Shown: positions 55,685 to 64,000 of the stretch, one piece after another
How the letters are laid out: each line of letters begins with the position of its first letter
Numbering within the stretch: position 1 is the stretch's first letter
NCBI GenBank assembly: GCA_900472625.1
Contig: UCIT01000012.1
Coordinates: 102,004 to 166,003 of the forward strand
DNA: 64,000 nucleotides
Direction: 5' to 3'
DNA from: Hyphomicrobiales bacterium
Lineage (GTDB): Bacteria > Pseudomonadota > Alphaproteobacteria > Rhizobiales > Rhizobiaceae
Notes under the pieces: generated by a model
Databases searched by the model: none
Told to the model about the DNA's origin: nothing
Seen by the model: the letters and a program-made list of their open reading frames with translations, nothing else
Program-made: the position numbers and the translations under genes

Positions 55685-56011
55685 TTATTGCGGTGTTGCC
55701 GGAGCTGGAGCCGGGGTCGCCGGTGCCGGGGTTGCGGCGGGAGGGGTTGCGGCTGGAGGCGTTGCTGCCGGTGGTGTCGCTGCCGGTGGTGTCGCCTGCA
55801 TGGCCGGCGGTGTTGCCGGGGCAGGGGCCGGTTCGGTCACAGGCGCCGTTGCCGGCGCGGACGCGGTCGGGGCCGTTGTGCCACGCGGCCAGTATGTGGC
55901 CGCAAGGGCTACGACGACGACCAAAAGGGCGATCGCCACCCACATGGTTCTCGACGAACTCTTCGCCGGCGGTGTGTTGACGGTATTCGGGCGATTGAAA
56001 TCATTTGTCAT
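55685..56011 (-). CDS. Pro/Ala-rich membrane-anchored hypothetical protein
   Basis: 108 residues. A short cytosolic N-terminus, one membrane helix (about 23-41; MWVAIALLVVVVALAATY), then a periplasmic Pro/Ala/Thr tail with tandem ATPPA units, encoded by near-identical 15-base repeats. The ribosome binding site CAGGAGG lies 9 bases before the ATG at 56011. The repeat tract could vary in length between strains. No family is recognised. Confidence 0.7.
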   Translation of the reverse strand: MTNDFNRPNTVNTPPAKSSSRTMWVAIALLVVVVALAATYWPRGTTAPTASAPATAPVTEPAPAPATPPAMQATPPAATPPAATPPAATPPAATPAPATPAPAPATPQ

Positions 56012-56202
56012 GGTGCTTGTCCTCCTGAACACCAAAACGCCGCAACCGCCAAAAGGTTCCGCAGCCCTATGGTTGCGACTATTTTAGCCGTCGCTTTCAA
56101 GCGCGAGCCGAGAAAACGCCAAAGGCCGGCACGGGGGAATGCGCCGGCCCGATATCGCCGTGCGTTCAGAGTTGCCGTCATGCCGCTAGAAGGCGTGTCG
56201 GC

Positions 56203-57102
56203 CTAGAACTGGTGATAAAGCAGCGTCACCGCGTTGACACGGGTCTGCTCGCTTCCGCCCTGAACGCGAAACAGCGACAGGAATGGTGACGCGCTGCCAC
56301 CCGACGACTGATCGAACAGCGACGTCAGCCGTTGCGATGCGATCTGGCGGGCGGCCTGTTGCTTCAGCAGTTCGGTCACGTCGATGTCGGTATCGTCGAC
56401 CTCCGCCTTCGCCGCTCCAGCTTTGCCGGTGGTGTGCGTCACTGTCGGAGGTGTTGCATGGTTCGGTGTGGTTGGCGTGGAAACGGGTGCCGATGCGTTA
56501 CCGTCGGCCGCGCTTTCGTCGGCAGGGGTGGTTGTCGCGTCCTGTTCGGCCGGCTGCGGAGTGGCCGCTTGGGTAGCGGGCCCTTGGTCGGCATCGACAG
56601 CTTCGGGTGTCGCCGGTTCTGGACTAGCGGCGTTTTCGGGCTTGCTCGCCTGTGGTTCGTCGTTGCCGCTTGCTTCCGGTGCGGGCGAGGCAGCCTGTTC
56701 GGTGGGTGCGCTTTCGTTGGCCGGGGTAGTGTCGGAGCCAGCGGTGACGTTCGGTTCTGTCGTCGCTTCTTCGGGCTCTGAGGTATCAGCGGGCTCCGCG
56801 TCCTCGGTGGCACCAGTGCCGTCTGCCACCGGCGGCTGGGCGCTGTAGGTCTGGTCGTCGGTTTCTTCGGGCGGGTAGCTGGTTGGTTCCTCTGTCGCGG
56901 GCGATGAAGACGTCGGTTGCTGGGGCGTGGTCGAGGTCTGTTCGGCGCTCGGCGATGTGCCGCTGCTTGCGCTGGTGCCGGTCGAGCTGGAAGTGCTCGA
57001 GCCCGTATTCGCCGAGGACGAGTCCGGATAGAAAATGCCGTCTAGTAACATATGCGCTGCCTTGTGGATCAAACTGGTGAACCGCGCATAGACAGCGCGC
57101 AT
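56203..57102 (-). CDS. Ser/Thr/Pro/Ala-rich, largely disordered hypothetical protein
   Basis: 299 residues. Residues about 28-215 are low-complexity (Ser, Thr, Pro, Glu, Ala) with almost no hydrophobic core. A short folded C-terminus (about 225-299) contains IDVTELLKQQAARQIASQRLTSLF and ends TRVNAVTLLYHQF. There is no signal peptide. The composition resembles secreted adhesin linkers or repeat-containing rhizobial proteins. An ATG at 57051 is an alternative start. I do not recognise the family. Confidence 0.65.
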   Translation of the reverse strand: MRAVYARFTSLIHKAAHMLLDGIFYPDSSSANTGSSTSSSTGTSASSGTSPSAEQTSTTPQQPTSSSPATEEPTSYPPEETDDQTYSAQPPVADGTGATEDAEPADTSEPEEATTEPNVTAGSDTTPANESAPTEQAASPAPEASGNDEPQASKPENAASPEPATPEAVDADQGPATQAATPQPAEQDATTTPADESAADGNASAPVSTPTTPNHATPPTVTHTTGKAGAAKAEVDDTDIDVTELLKQQAARQIASQRLTSLFDQSSGGSASPFLSLFRVQGGSEQTRVNAVTLLYHQF

Positions 57103-57204
57103 TGCGAAAACCTCTCAAACAGCTCTGGCTTTTTAAGCTAAGTTTAAATGTCTGATCCTGCATCTAGTTGAATCGAATGGGAAATACACGTCCTGCGCAA
57201 TGTC

Positions 57205-57243
57205 GCCGGGCTTGCCCCTCAAGATTTGGGGGGAAAGCCCGGC
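57205..57243. other. Hairpin downstream of the P-type ATPase gene
   Basis: GCCGGGCTT and AAGCCCGGC form a perfect 9-bp stem with further CCCCTCAA/TTGGGG pairing inside. It lies 22 bp beyond the ATPase stop codon and lacks a T-run on the minus strand. Confidence 0.55.
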
Positions 57244-57265
57244 TTCCACGCATATTAACCGGATG

Positions 57266-59581
57266 TTAAGTCTGTGGCGAAATCGGCCGCAGCAACCGCA
57301 AGGCGTTGATCGTCACCAGGACGGTCGCCCCTGTGTCTGCGAGAATAGCCGGCCACAACCCCGTTATGCCGGCGATTGTCGTCACCAGGAACACCGCCTT
57401 GAGGCCGAGTGCGATGGTGATGTTTTCGGTGATGTTGCGCATGGTGCGTTTCGACAGCGCGATCATCGCCGCGACATCGGAGACGCGGCCGTGCAGAATG
57501 GCGGCGTCGGCGGTTTCGAGCGCCACATCGGTGCCGCCGCCCATGGCGATGCCGACATCGGCCGCGGCGAGTGCCGGCGCGTCGTTGATGCCGTCACCGA
57601 CCTTGGCGACAGTCAGCCCCTGGCGCTGCATCTCGCCGACGATCCTCTGCTTGTCCTCCGGCATCAGTTCGGCGCGGACCTCGATGCCGAGTTGCTTTCC
57701 GATGGCTTCGGCGGTTCGCGCATTGTCGCCGGTCAGCATGACGATGCGGATGCCGGCGTCCTTGAGGGCGGCAAGGCCCGTGGCTGCATCGGGGCGCGGC
57801 TCGTCGCGCATGGCGATGGCGCCGGCAAGCGTGCCGTCGACGACGAGTACCGACACCGTCTTGCCCTCGGCGTTCAGCGCAGCGATCGAGCGGCCAGGCG
57901 CCACTGGCAGCGTCACACGTTCGGCGGCGGCCTTGGCCGAGCCGAAGAAGATCTCGCGCCCTTCGACGGTGGCGGCCAGCCCCTTGCCGCCGATCGCTCT
58001 GGCGTCGGATGCCTGCGGGATGTCGATGCCGTCCTCGGCGGCGCGCTCCAGGATGGCCCGGCCCAGCGGATGGCTGGAGCCGGTCTCCAGCGCCGCGGCC
58101 AGCCGCAGCGTCTCCGGGCCCGAGCTGCCGAAGGGAACGAGGTCCGTGACCTTGGGCTTGCCTTGGGTGAGCGTGCCCGTCTTGTCGAGCGCCACGGCGT
58201 TGATCTTGCCCAGCATCTCCAGCACCGCACCGCCCTTCAGCAACAGGCCGCGGCGGGCGCCCGAGGAGAGCGAGGCGGCGATGGCGGCGGGGGTGGAGAT
58301 GACGAGCGCGCAGGGGCAGCCGATCAGGAGGATCGCCAGCCCCTTGTAAACCCACTCGTCCCATGCGCCGCCGGCAAGCAGCGGCGGCAGGATGGCGACG
58401 AGCGCGGCGACGATCACGACGCCCGGCGTATAATAGCGGGAGAAGCGGTCGATGAAGCGCTCGGTCGGCGCCTTCTTCTCCTGCGCTTCCTCGACCAGCC
58501 TGACGACCCGGGCGATGGTGTTGTCGGCCGCGGCTGCGGTGACTGTGACGCGCAGCGCCGCGTCGCCGTTGACAGTGCCGGCGAAGACCGTGTCGCCCTG
58601 GCTCTTGCGGACCGGCGTGCTTTCACCGGTGACCGGCGCTTCGTCGATGGCGCTTTCGCCGGAGAGGATCGTGCCGTCGGCGGAGATGCGGTCGCCGGGG
58701 CGCACGAGGATGGTTGCGCCGACGGCGAGCGTCTCGGCCGGCACTTCTCGGGTGACGCCATCGACCTCGAGCAGCGCGCTCTTCGGCACCAGCGTGGTCA
58801 GAGACTGGATGCTGGCGCGGGCCTTGCCTGCGGCAACCCCCTCCAGCAATTCGCCGACGAGAAACAGGAAGACCACGGTGGCCGCTTCCTCGCCGGCATG
58901 GATGACGACGGCGCCGATGGCGGCGATGGTCATCAACATCTCGATCGAGAAGGGTGTGCCGGCCAGCGCTGCCATGACGGCGCGGCGGGCAATCGGGATC
59001 AGCCCGACGAGCATGGCGACGATGAAGGCATAGGGCGCGATCGAGGGGGCGAGATGGCCGACGACATAGGCGCCGACGAGGGCGGCGCCGGACAGGATCG
59101 TCAGCCGGCCCTTCTTGCTTTGGTACCACAGGCCCGACATCGGCGCGTGATCGTGGCCGTGCAAGCCTTCGATCTCGGCGGGTTCTTCATGGTCGGAGTG
59201 GGCGTGGTGGTCGTCGTGATCATGCGTCTGGTCTTGGGCGCGGCCGTGTCCATGGTCGTGGCCGCAATCGGGGCCGTGGACATGGTCGGCGGCGCCGTGA
59301 TCGTGGTGCTGCGTGCCAGCCTTTGCGTGCTGCGCGGGTGTTGCCGGTTGGGCCTTGGCGACGATCTGGCGGATGCCGTAGCCGAGGCCGCTGACCTTCT
59401 TTTCGATGGCGGCAAGGTCGCTGCTGCCGTCGTGGCGCAGCGTCATGGTGCCTGAGGTTACCGAGACCGAAACGTCTTCGACGCCGGGCATGCGGCGCAC
59501 GGCGGTGTCGATCTTGGTTGCGCAGCCAGCGCAATCCATGCCCTCGACCCTGTATCGCTTTTCCACCGTGTCGGTCATCAT
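57266..59581 (-). CDS. Heavy-metal P1B-type ATPase (ZntA/CadA-like)
   Basis: Metal efflux pump of 771 residues. An N-terminal HMA domain with GMDCAGC (about 14-20) is followed by a His/Asp-rich linker (about 90-150). Eight membrane segments follow. The intramembrane CPC is near residue 392 (LLIGCPCALV), the phosphorylated Asp in ALDKTGTLTQ near residue 431, HP motif SSHPLGRAIL near residue 470 and GDGINDAPALAAADVGIAM near residue 650. CPC plus the C-terminal Asp in LADTGATVLVTINALRLLR point to Zn/Cd/Pb export. A MerR gene is divergent across 83 bp. Confidence 0.94.
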   Translation of the reverse strand: MMTDTVEKRYRVEGMDCAGCATKIDTAVRRMPGVEDVSVSVTSGTMTLRHDGSSDLAAIEKKVSGLGYGIRQIVAKAQPATPAQHAKAGTQHHDHGAADHVHGPDCGHDHGHGRAQDQTHDHDDHHAHSDHEEPAEIEGLHGHDHAPMSGLWYQSKKGRLTILSGAALVGAYVVGHLAPSIAPYAFIVAMLVGLIPIARRAVMAALAGTPFSIEMLMTIAAIGAVVIHAGEEAATVVFLFLVGELLEGVAAGKARASIQSLTTLVPKSALLEVDGVTREVPAETLAVGATILVRPGDRISADGTILSGESAIDEAPVTGESTPVRKSQGDTVFAGTVNGDAALRVTVTAAAADNTIARVVRLVEEAQEKKAPTERFIDRFSRYYTPGVVIVAALVAILPPLLAGGAWDEWVYKGLAILLIGCPCALVISTPAAIAASLSSGARRGLLLKGGAVLEMLGKINAVALDKTGTLTQGKPKVTDLVPFGSSGPETLRLAAALETGSSHPLGRAILERAAEDGIDIPQASDARAIGGKGLAATVEGREIFFGSAKAAAERVTLPVAPGRSIAALNAEGKTVSVLVVDGTLAGAIAMRDEPRPDAATGLAALKDAGIRIVMLTGDNARTAEAIGKQLGIEVRAELMPEDKQRIVGEMQRQGLTVAKVGDGINDAPALAAADVGIAMGGGTDVALETADAAILHGRVSDVAAMIALSKRTMRNITENITIALGLKAVFLVTTIAGITGLWPAILADTGATVLVTINALRLLRPISPQT

Positions 59582-59622
59582 CCGCTTCCTCTGGTCTGCA
59601 TGCTTGCCATTGACGAGCCTCT

Positions 59623-59653
59623 TTCCTACATCCTCTAGCGACTAGAGGTGCAA
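59623..59653 (-). promoter_or_regulatory. MerR-type promoter of the metal ATPase
   Basis: Read toward the ATPase on the minus strand: -35 TTGCAC (59648-59653), a 19-bp spacer, and -10 TAGGAA (59623-59628). The spacer contains most of the dyad CCTCTAGCGACTAGAGG (59632-59648). A 19-bp spacer with a central dyad is the hallmark of promoters activated by MerR-family DNA distortion. Confidence 0.75.
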
Positions 59654-59664
59654 GAGGGAAAATC

Positions 59665-60117
59665 ATGAAAAAGATCACCATCGGCGATGCCTCGCGACAG
59701 AGCGGCGTCAAGGTGCCGACGATCCGCTACTACGAGGGGATCGGCCTTCTGGCGGCGCCGAGCCGCAGCGAGGGAAACCAGCGCTCCTACGAGCCCGCCG
59801 ACATCAGCCGCCTGGTGTTCATCCGCCACGCGCGCGAGCTCGGCTTCGAGGTCGAGGCGATCCGCACGCTTTTGACGTTGCAGGATGATCCGCATCAGTC
59901 CTGCGCCTCGGCCGACGCGATCGCCAAGGCGCGGCTGATCGAGGTCGAGCAGCGGATCCGCAGCCTGATGGCGCTGAAGGTGGAGCTGGAAGCGATGGTC
60001 GAAGGGTGCGGCCACGGACGGGTCGACCAGTGCCGGGTGATCGAGGTTCTCGCCGATCACGGCCAGTGCGCGCATCCGCATCACGGATTGCCGGTGTCCA
60101 GTCTCTCGGTTTCCTGA
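59665..60117 (+). CDS. MerR family metal-responsive regulator
   Basis: 150 residues. The N-terminal winged helix (TIGDASRQSGVKVPTIRYYEGIGLL, about 4-28) is followed by the dimerisation coiled coil (about 80-118) and a Cys/His-rich metal-binding end (SCASAD in the loop region, GCGHGRVDQCRV and HGQCAHPHHG). The Cys residues resemble CadR/PbrR/ZntR-type sensors. It is divergent from the metal ATPase and most likely activates it from the dyad at 59632-59648. Confidence 0.92.
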   Translation: MKKITIGDASRQSGVKVPTIRYYEGIGLLAAPSRSEGNQRSYEPADISRLVFIRHARELGFEVEAIRTLLTLQDDPHQSCASADAIAKARLIEVEQRIRSLMALKVELEAMVEGCGHGRVDQCRVIEVLADHGQCAHPHHGLPVSSLSVS

Positions 60118-60203
60118 AATCGGCGGCAGATCTTTCCGAGGCGTGAATATAACAGGCGAAAGTTGATAGCCGGCATCCGATCCTGCACAGGATAAAGGCG
60201 GTT

Positions 60204-60220
60204 CGCACAAAGTTTGTGCG
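60204..60220. promoter_or_regulatory. 17-bp palindrome upstream of the GGDEF-EAL gene
   Basis: CGCACAAAGTTTGTGCG is a perfect palindrome around one central base. It is followed by a very AT-rich stretch (60221-60260). A one-base loop argues against a terminator; an operator is more likely. Confidence 0.45.
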
Positions 60221-60296
60221 CTTTATGATTCTGATTTTATTTAGTTTTTTTCACTATACCGGAGAGATCAGCCATCAAATTCATGTGATATTGCCG

Positions 60297-62396
60297 ATGA
60301 CAGGTATTCCGAGAGCATTTGTTTCGAACGATACTCCCAATGATGATTTCCAGTCGCTGTTCGCAACCCATCCGTCGCCGATGTGGGTCTACGATCCCGA
60401 CACGCTGCACTTCCTGATCGTCAACAATGCCGCCATCGATCTTTATGGATACTCGCGCGAGGCATACGCCGCGATGACTGTTCTCGACATCCGGCCCGCG
60501 CATGAGCGGCAGCGGATGATCACCGCTGTGCACGCACGCTCCGACATGGAGCGGGCCGAGCGCTGGACGCATCTGAAGGCCGACGGCACGATGGTGGAGG
60601 TGCTCACCTATGGCCGCAGCGTGCGGTTCAACGGCCGCGACGCGATCCTCGCCATCGTCCAGGACCAGACCGAGGTCAATGCCGCGCATCGCGAGGTCAG
60701 CGATACGCGCTCGCTGCTCGACAGTATCGTCGACAACCTGCCGGTCGGCGTTTTCGTCAAGGACATGGAGGCGGATGGGCTCTATATCCTGTTCAATGAG
60801 GCCTGCGGGGCGATCGTCGGCCGTAATTCCGGCGACGTGGTCGGCCGCAGCGATCATATTTTCTACGACGAAAAGCAGTCGGCCGCATTCCGCGAGCAGG
60901 ACGCGCGCGCCTTTGCTGCGGAGGCCGCGATCAGCTTCGAAGAGACGGTGCGACGCAGCGACGGCGTCGAGCGGATGCTGCGCACCGTCAAGCGGGCGCT
61001 GCCCTCCGTCGATGGCAGCCCGCCGCGTTATCTTCTGGGCATTTCCCAGGACGTCACCGAGGAGCGTTCGGTCGAGGCGCGGCTCGCCTACATGGCAATG
61101 CACGATGCACTGACCGGCATGCCCAACCGGGCGTTCTTCGCCGACCAGATCCGGCTCGCGGCGAAGGCCGCGACCTTGGCGCAGCCAATCGCCTTGCTTT
61201 ACCTCGACGTCGATCATTTCAAACACATCAACGACAGCAAGGGCCATGCCGCCGGCGATGCGCTGCTCTGCCAGGTGGCGCAGCGGCTGACGGCGCTGGC
61301 GCGGCCCGGCGATTTCGTGGCGCGGTTGGGCGGCGACGAGTTCGCGCTGGTTGTCAGGCTCGATCGCGAAAGCTGCATCGAGCGCTTTGCCAAGAGTCTG
61401 CTGACATCACTGTCGCAGCCCTTCGATCTCGATGGCGTCAACGAACACGTCACCTGCAGCATCGGCATCGCCTTGGCGCCCGATCATGCCGACGACGACG
61501 ACGTGCTGATGCGGCATGCCGATCTGGCACTCTACGCCGCCAAGGAGAGCGGCCGTTCGACCTATCGTTTCTACGAGCCGTCGATGCGGATGGAGGCCGA
61601 GCGCCGACATCTCCTGACGGTGGAATTGCGCGAGGCGCTGCAGCAGAACCAGTTCGAGCTCTATTACCAGCCGATCGTTCAGCTGGAGAATGACGGGCTT
61701 GCCGGCTTCGAGGCGCTGATCCGTTGGAACCACCCGGAGCGCGGCCTAGTGCCGCCGATGGATTTCATTCCGGTTGCCGAGGAGACCGGGCTGATCGTGG
61801 CGATCGGCGAATGGGTGCTGCGCGAGGCCTGCCGCACGGCGGCGTCCTGGCCAAAACACCTGAAGATTGCCGTCAATCTCTCCGTCAGCCAGTTCCGGCA
61901 CAACAGTCTGCTCGCCAGCGTCGTCTCGGCGCTCGACGAGAGCGGCCTGCGCCCTGAGCGGCTGGAGATCGAGATCACCGAATCGGTATTCCTCGCCGAT
62001 GTCGGGCAGAGTTTGCCGCTGTTGAAGGCGTTGAAGGAACTGGGCATCCGCATCGCCATCGATGATTTCGGCACCGGCTATTCCTCGTTCAGCTATCTCA
62101 GGGCCTTCGCCTTCGACAAGATCAAGCTCGACCGCAGCTTCATCGCCGGCATCGAGACCGATCCGGGCAATCTGGCGATTGTCCGGGCGGTGGTCGGCAT
62201 CGGGTCGGGCTTCAACGCGACGACGCTGGCGGAGGGCATCGAGACCGAGGAGCAGCTGGCCAAGCTCCGGCAGGAGGGTTTCAACGAGGTGCAGGGTTAT
62301 CTGCTGGGCAAACCGATGCCGCTGGCGCAGGCGCAGGCGCTGATCACCGGCGGCGTCTCAGCCTTCGCCGCCGCTGCCGCCGCCGCCTTTCGCTGA
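60297..62396 (+). CDS. PAS-PAS-GGDEF-EAL cyclic di-GMP enzyme
   Basis: Cytosolic signalling protein of 699 residues. Two PAS domains (about 15-130 and 140-255) are followed by GGDEF (about 265-425) with an intact active site RLGGDEFALVV and an EAL domain (about 435-685) with GFEALIRW, the acidic DDFGTGYSS and TLAEGIET motifs. Both cyclic-di-GMP synthesis and breakdown are therefore possible. I place the start at the ATG 60297; an open frame extends to a GTG at 60216 but encodes an AT-rich, poorly conserved stretch, so the start is uncertain. Confidence 0.9.
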   Translation: MTGIPRAFVSNDTPNDDFQSLFATHPSPMWVYDPDTLHFLIVNNAAIDLYGYSREAYAAMTVLDIRPAHERQRMITAVHARSDMERAERWTHLKADGTMVEVLTYGRSVRFNGRDAILAIVQDQTEVNAAHREVSDTRSLLDSIVDNLPVGVFVKDMEADGLYILFNEACGAIVGRNSGDVVGRSDHIFYDEKQSAAFREQDARAFAAEAAISFEETVRRSDGVERMLRTVKRALPSVDGSPPRYLLGISQDVTEERSVEARLAYMAMHDALTGMPNRAFFADQIRLAAKAATLAQPIALLYLDVDHFKHINDSKGHAAGDALLCQVAQRLTALARPGDFVARLGGDEFALVVRLDRESCIERFAKSLLTSLSQPFDLDGVNEHVTCSIGIALAPDHADDDDVLMRHADLALYAAKESGRSTYRFYEPSMRMEAERRHLLTVELREALQQNQFELYYQPIVQLENDGLAGFEALIRWNHPERGLVPPMDFIPVAEETGLIVAIGEWVLREACRTAASWPKHLKIAVNLSVSQFRHNSLLASVVSALDESGLRPERLEIEITESVFLADVGQSLPLLKALKELGIRIAIDDFGTGYSSFSYLRAFAFDKIKLDRSFIAGIETDPGNLAIVRAVVGIGSGFNATTLAEGIETEEQLAKLRQEGFNEVQGYLLGKPMPLAQAQALITGGVSAFAAAAAAAFR

Positions 62397-62524
62397 CATA
62401 AGCGCATCTTCGGCGCGCTGCTAGTGGTGGCGTTGGCCACCGTCTGGATGATGGTCGCGGCGAGAACGACGGCCGGAGCCGTCGAGGGCGCGCTGTTTGC
62501 GGATTCCAGCCTTGCGCGCTGAGC

Positions 62525-62722
62525 TCAGCCGGCCTTGTCGAGCGCGTCACGCTGCTGGACGAGCAAATCGAGACGCGCCTGCTGTTCCTCGATCCGGTCG
62601 TTGATCCGGTCTTCGTCGGCAGCGCCGATGGTGCCGGCGGCCTGCTCGACCAGCGTTCTCAGGTTTTCGCGGACATCGGCAATCCGGCTGTCGAGTTCGT
62701 CTTTCGTCAGGTCCTGGCTCAT
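62525..62722 (-). CDS. Small helical hypothetical protein
   Basis: 65 residues, highly charged, with two predicted helices forming a coiled coil (KDELDSRIADVRENLRTLVEQAA and EDRINDRIEEQQARLDLLVQQRDAL). The ribosome binding site AAGGGAG lies 12 bases before the ATG at 62722. It is convergent with the GGDEF-EAL gene. No family is recognised. Confidence 0.62.
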   Translation of the reverse strand: MSQDLTKDELDSRIADVRENLRTLVEQAAGTIGAADEDRINDRIEEQQARLDLLVQQRDALDKAG

Positions 62723-62901
62723 CGCGTGTTTCTCCCTTGCGTGCGCCCCGTTGCAGGCGCTCCTTGCCGATGCACAGTGACGCAAAGGCGCGATGCCGTC
62801 TTGTCTTTTTGACGCGCGGTTGGACGAATGCGTTAATGCGGTACTGCCGGCGTCCGCGATTTTCACGGCGCTGAGGGCAAGGCCTCCTATCGCTCGCCGA
62901 A

Positions 62902-63348
62902 CTACGATCCGGCGGCGGCGATGCTGTCCAGATTGTCGATCACGCGTGTCAGGAGGCTTGCAAGTTGCGCGGCCTCCTCATCCGTGAACCCGGCCAGCGC
63001 CTCGCGATTGCCTTCGAACAGGGTCGCAATCGCCGTCGGCATTCGGTCGCGGGCAGACTCTGTCAACACGACGCGGCTGCTGCGTCCGTCGTCAGGGTCG
63101 CGGCTGCGCTCTATCAACCCGTCGCGTTCCATGCGCGCCAGCATCTGCGCCATCGGCGGCTGCTCGATCCGGGCGAAGCGGGCGAGATCGCGCTGGGTGC
63201 TCGCATCGCCGTTCTTCAGCGCCACCAGCACCGGTAAATGGCCGACGCCGAAGCCGAGCGGCCTGAGGCGCTCCTCGCTGAGCCGGGCGAAACCGCGCGC
63301 CGCGAGGCTGATCAGGTGGCCCGGTGTCTGCAGCACGTCGTTCGTCAT
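62902..63348 (-). CDS. MarR family transcriptional regulator
   Basis: 148-residue winged-helix regulator. FGVGHLPVLVALKNGDASTQRDLARFARIEQPPMAQMLARMERDGLIERS (about 32-82) is the DNA-binding domain, with DPDDGRSSRVVLTESA as the wing. Helices at both ends form the dimer. It is divergent from the SnoaL-like gene at 63475 across 126 bp and likely represses it, and perhaps itself. The start is the ATG at 63348; the longer frame upstream covers the intergenic region. Confidence 0.9.
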   Translation of the reverse strand: MTNDVLQTPGHLISLAARGFARLSEERLRPLGFGVGHLPVLVALKNGDASTQRDLARFARIEQPPMAQMLARMERDGLIERSRDPDDGRSSRVVLTESARDRMPTAIATLFEGNREALAGFTDEEAAQLASLLTRVIDNLDSIAAAGS

Positions 63349-63377
63349 CGTGGCTTCTCTTTGCGTATTTTCCGCGG

Positions 63378-63407
63378 TTGACTGTGAATTACATATGTAC
63401 GTATATA
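63378..63407 (+). promoter_or_regulatory. Promoter region between MarR and SnoaL-like genes
   Basis: -35 TTGACT (63378-63383) and -10 TATATA (63402-63407), 18 bp apart, direct transcription of the SnoaL-like gene. The spacer contains the perfect palindrome TACATATGTA (63390-63399), a candidate MarR operator. Confidence 0.55.
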
Positions 63408-63474
63408 AATTTGAACCGACTGGCAAGGCTGCTTGCCATCTCATCCTGCCGTCCATCCCACCCGAGGAACCGAT

Positions 63475-63867
63475 ATGCCCGAGATCGATCGCCGAACCAT
63501 CCACAGCGAGGTCATCCATCGTATCTACGACCGCTTCAACGCGCGTGACATCGACGGTGTGCTCGTCGAGCTTGCCGAAGACGTCGCCTGGGCGAACGGC
63601 ATGGATGGCGGTCACGTTCACGGACGCGAGGCGGTCCGCGACTACTGGACGCGGCAATGGGCGATCGTCAGCCCGCATGTCGAACCAGTCGCCATTTCCG
63701 TCAGGGGCGAGGACACGGTCGCCGTCGAGGTGATCCAGTCGGTCTTCGATCTCGAGGGCAAGCCGCTGGCCGGCCAGAGCCACGGGCTCAAGGACAAGAC
63801 GGTGATGCATGTTTTTCAGGTAGAGAACGGCCGGATCGTGCGCTTCGACATCGAGGAGATCGCGTAG
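63475..63867 (+). CDS. SnoaL-like (NTF2-fold) protein
   Basis: 130-residue NTF2-like cone-fold protein. Signatures are IYDRFNARDIDGVLVELAEDVAWANGMDGGHVHGREAVRDYW near the start and VMHVFQVENGRIVRFDIEEI at the end. Members are isomerases, hydrolases or ligand-binding proteins; no catalytic residues can be assigned with confidence. It is divergent from a MarR regulator, a setup often seen in small-molecule stress or detoxification responses. Confidence 0.85.
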   Translation: MPEIDRRTIHSEVIHRIYDRFNARDIDGVLVELAEDVAWANGMDGGHVHGREAVRDYWTRQWAIVSPHVEPVAISVRGEDTVAVEVIQSVFDLEGKPLAGQSHGLKDKTVMHVFQVENGRIVRFDIEEIA

Positions 63868-64000
63868 GGGAGGGATATTGCTGGTGCGGCCACCGTTCGA
63901 GATCAACAACTTACTTGAAATTTCCACTCCGATTTTCCCCGTCCCCCAGCCCTTTCCTAAACTAACCCCGTCCCGTCATCGGATACACCGGCAGGCGTGC

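Noticed and set aside
57200..59455. 751-codon plus-strand frame opposite the metal ATPase
   Set aside because: Antisense shadow of a clear P-type ATPase; its low-complexity Gly/Asp/Arg sequence shows no domain.
63962..64000. Possible C-terminus of a minus-strand gene running off the right edge
   Set aside because: The last 12 codons read ARLPVYPMTGRG then stop, which is plausible, but too short to support without the next sequence.

Overview
The window is core chromosome of an alphaproteobacterium of the order Hyphomicrobiales (Rhizobiales), most likely a Rhizobiaceae member of the Rhizobium/Agrobacterium/Ensifer group. This rests on gene content: an mprF(lpiA)-acvB(atvA) lipid pair, a sqdBDC sulfolipid operon, a RIME-type intergenic repeat, an Omp25/RopB-like porin, a DUF1127 micro-protein, an alphaproteobacterial 6S RNA after zapA, and GC-rich codon use. 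I see no rRNA, tRNA, CRISPR array, transposase or prophage.

Layout. 0-4.6 kb: gap and tkt on the minus strand, then a DUF4164 gene, zapA and 6S RNA on the plus strand. 4.6-16.7 kb: AraC/SDR pair, a secreted protein, a DUF1127 micro-protein, an IMPACT-family protein, an NAD-type 6-phosphogluconate dehydrogenase, a large MscS channel, and the mprF-acvB operon, which makes and hydrolyses aminoacyl-phosphatidylglycerol. 16.1-20.7 kb (minus): ruvC-ruvA-ruvB with one AbrB/VapC toxin-antitoxin (TA) module between ruvC and ruvA and a second between ruvA and ruvB, followed by DUF2945 and DinB genes. 20.9-34.1 kb: chemoreceptor, a second SDR/AraC pair, aldo-keto reductase, LLM flavin oxidoreductase, an SH3 protein beside a frameshifted IalB-family gene, yebC, small secreted proteins, a ParDE-type TA module, a UlaG-like hydrolase, a YmdB-family phosphodiesterase and fau. 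34.2-38.2 kb (minus): an Ala-rich protein and sqdB-sqdD-sqdC. 38.3-50.7 kb (plus): ybgC, an mqsRA TA module, tolQRAB-pal-cpoB, tilS (carrying an in-frame palindromic element), ftsH and glmM. 51-55.6 kb: porin, serC (structured leader), serA and an entericidin-like lipoprotein. 55.7-64 kb: two low-complexity proteins, a His-rich P-type metal ATPase divergent from a MerR regulator, a PAS-GGDEF-EAL protein, and a MarR regulator divergent from a SnoaL-like protein.

The main themes are envelope maintenance (Tol-Pal, aminoacylated lipids, sulfolipid, FtsH, GlmM), central carbon and serine metabolism, and recombination. The most unusual feature is four TA modules within about 21 kb (18.0-39.5 kb), three of them lodged between genes of conserved housekeeping operons (ruvC|ruvA, ruvA|ruvB, ybgC|tolQ). 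The toxin next to ruvB shares a 4-base stop/start overlap with it. Other items worth checking are the 118-bp palindrome inside tilS, the homopolymer frameshift in the ialB-like gene, and an apparent rearrangement that separates 6S RNA from fau.
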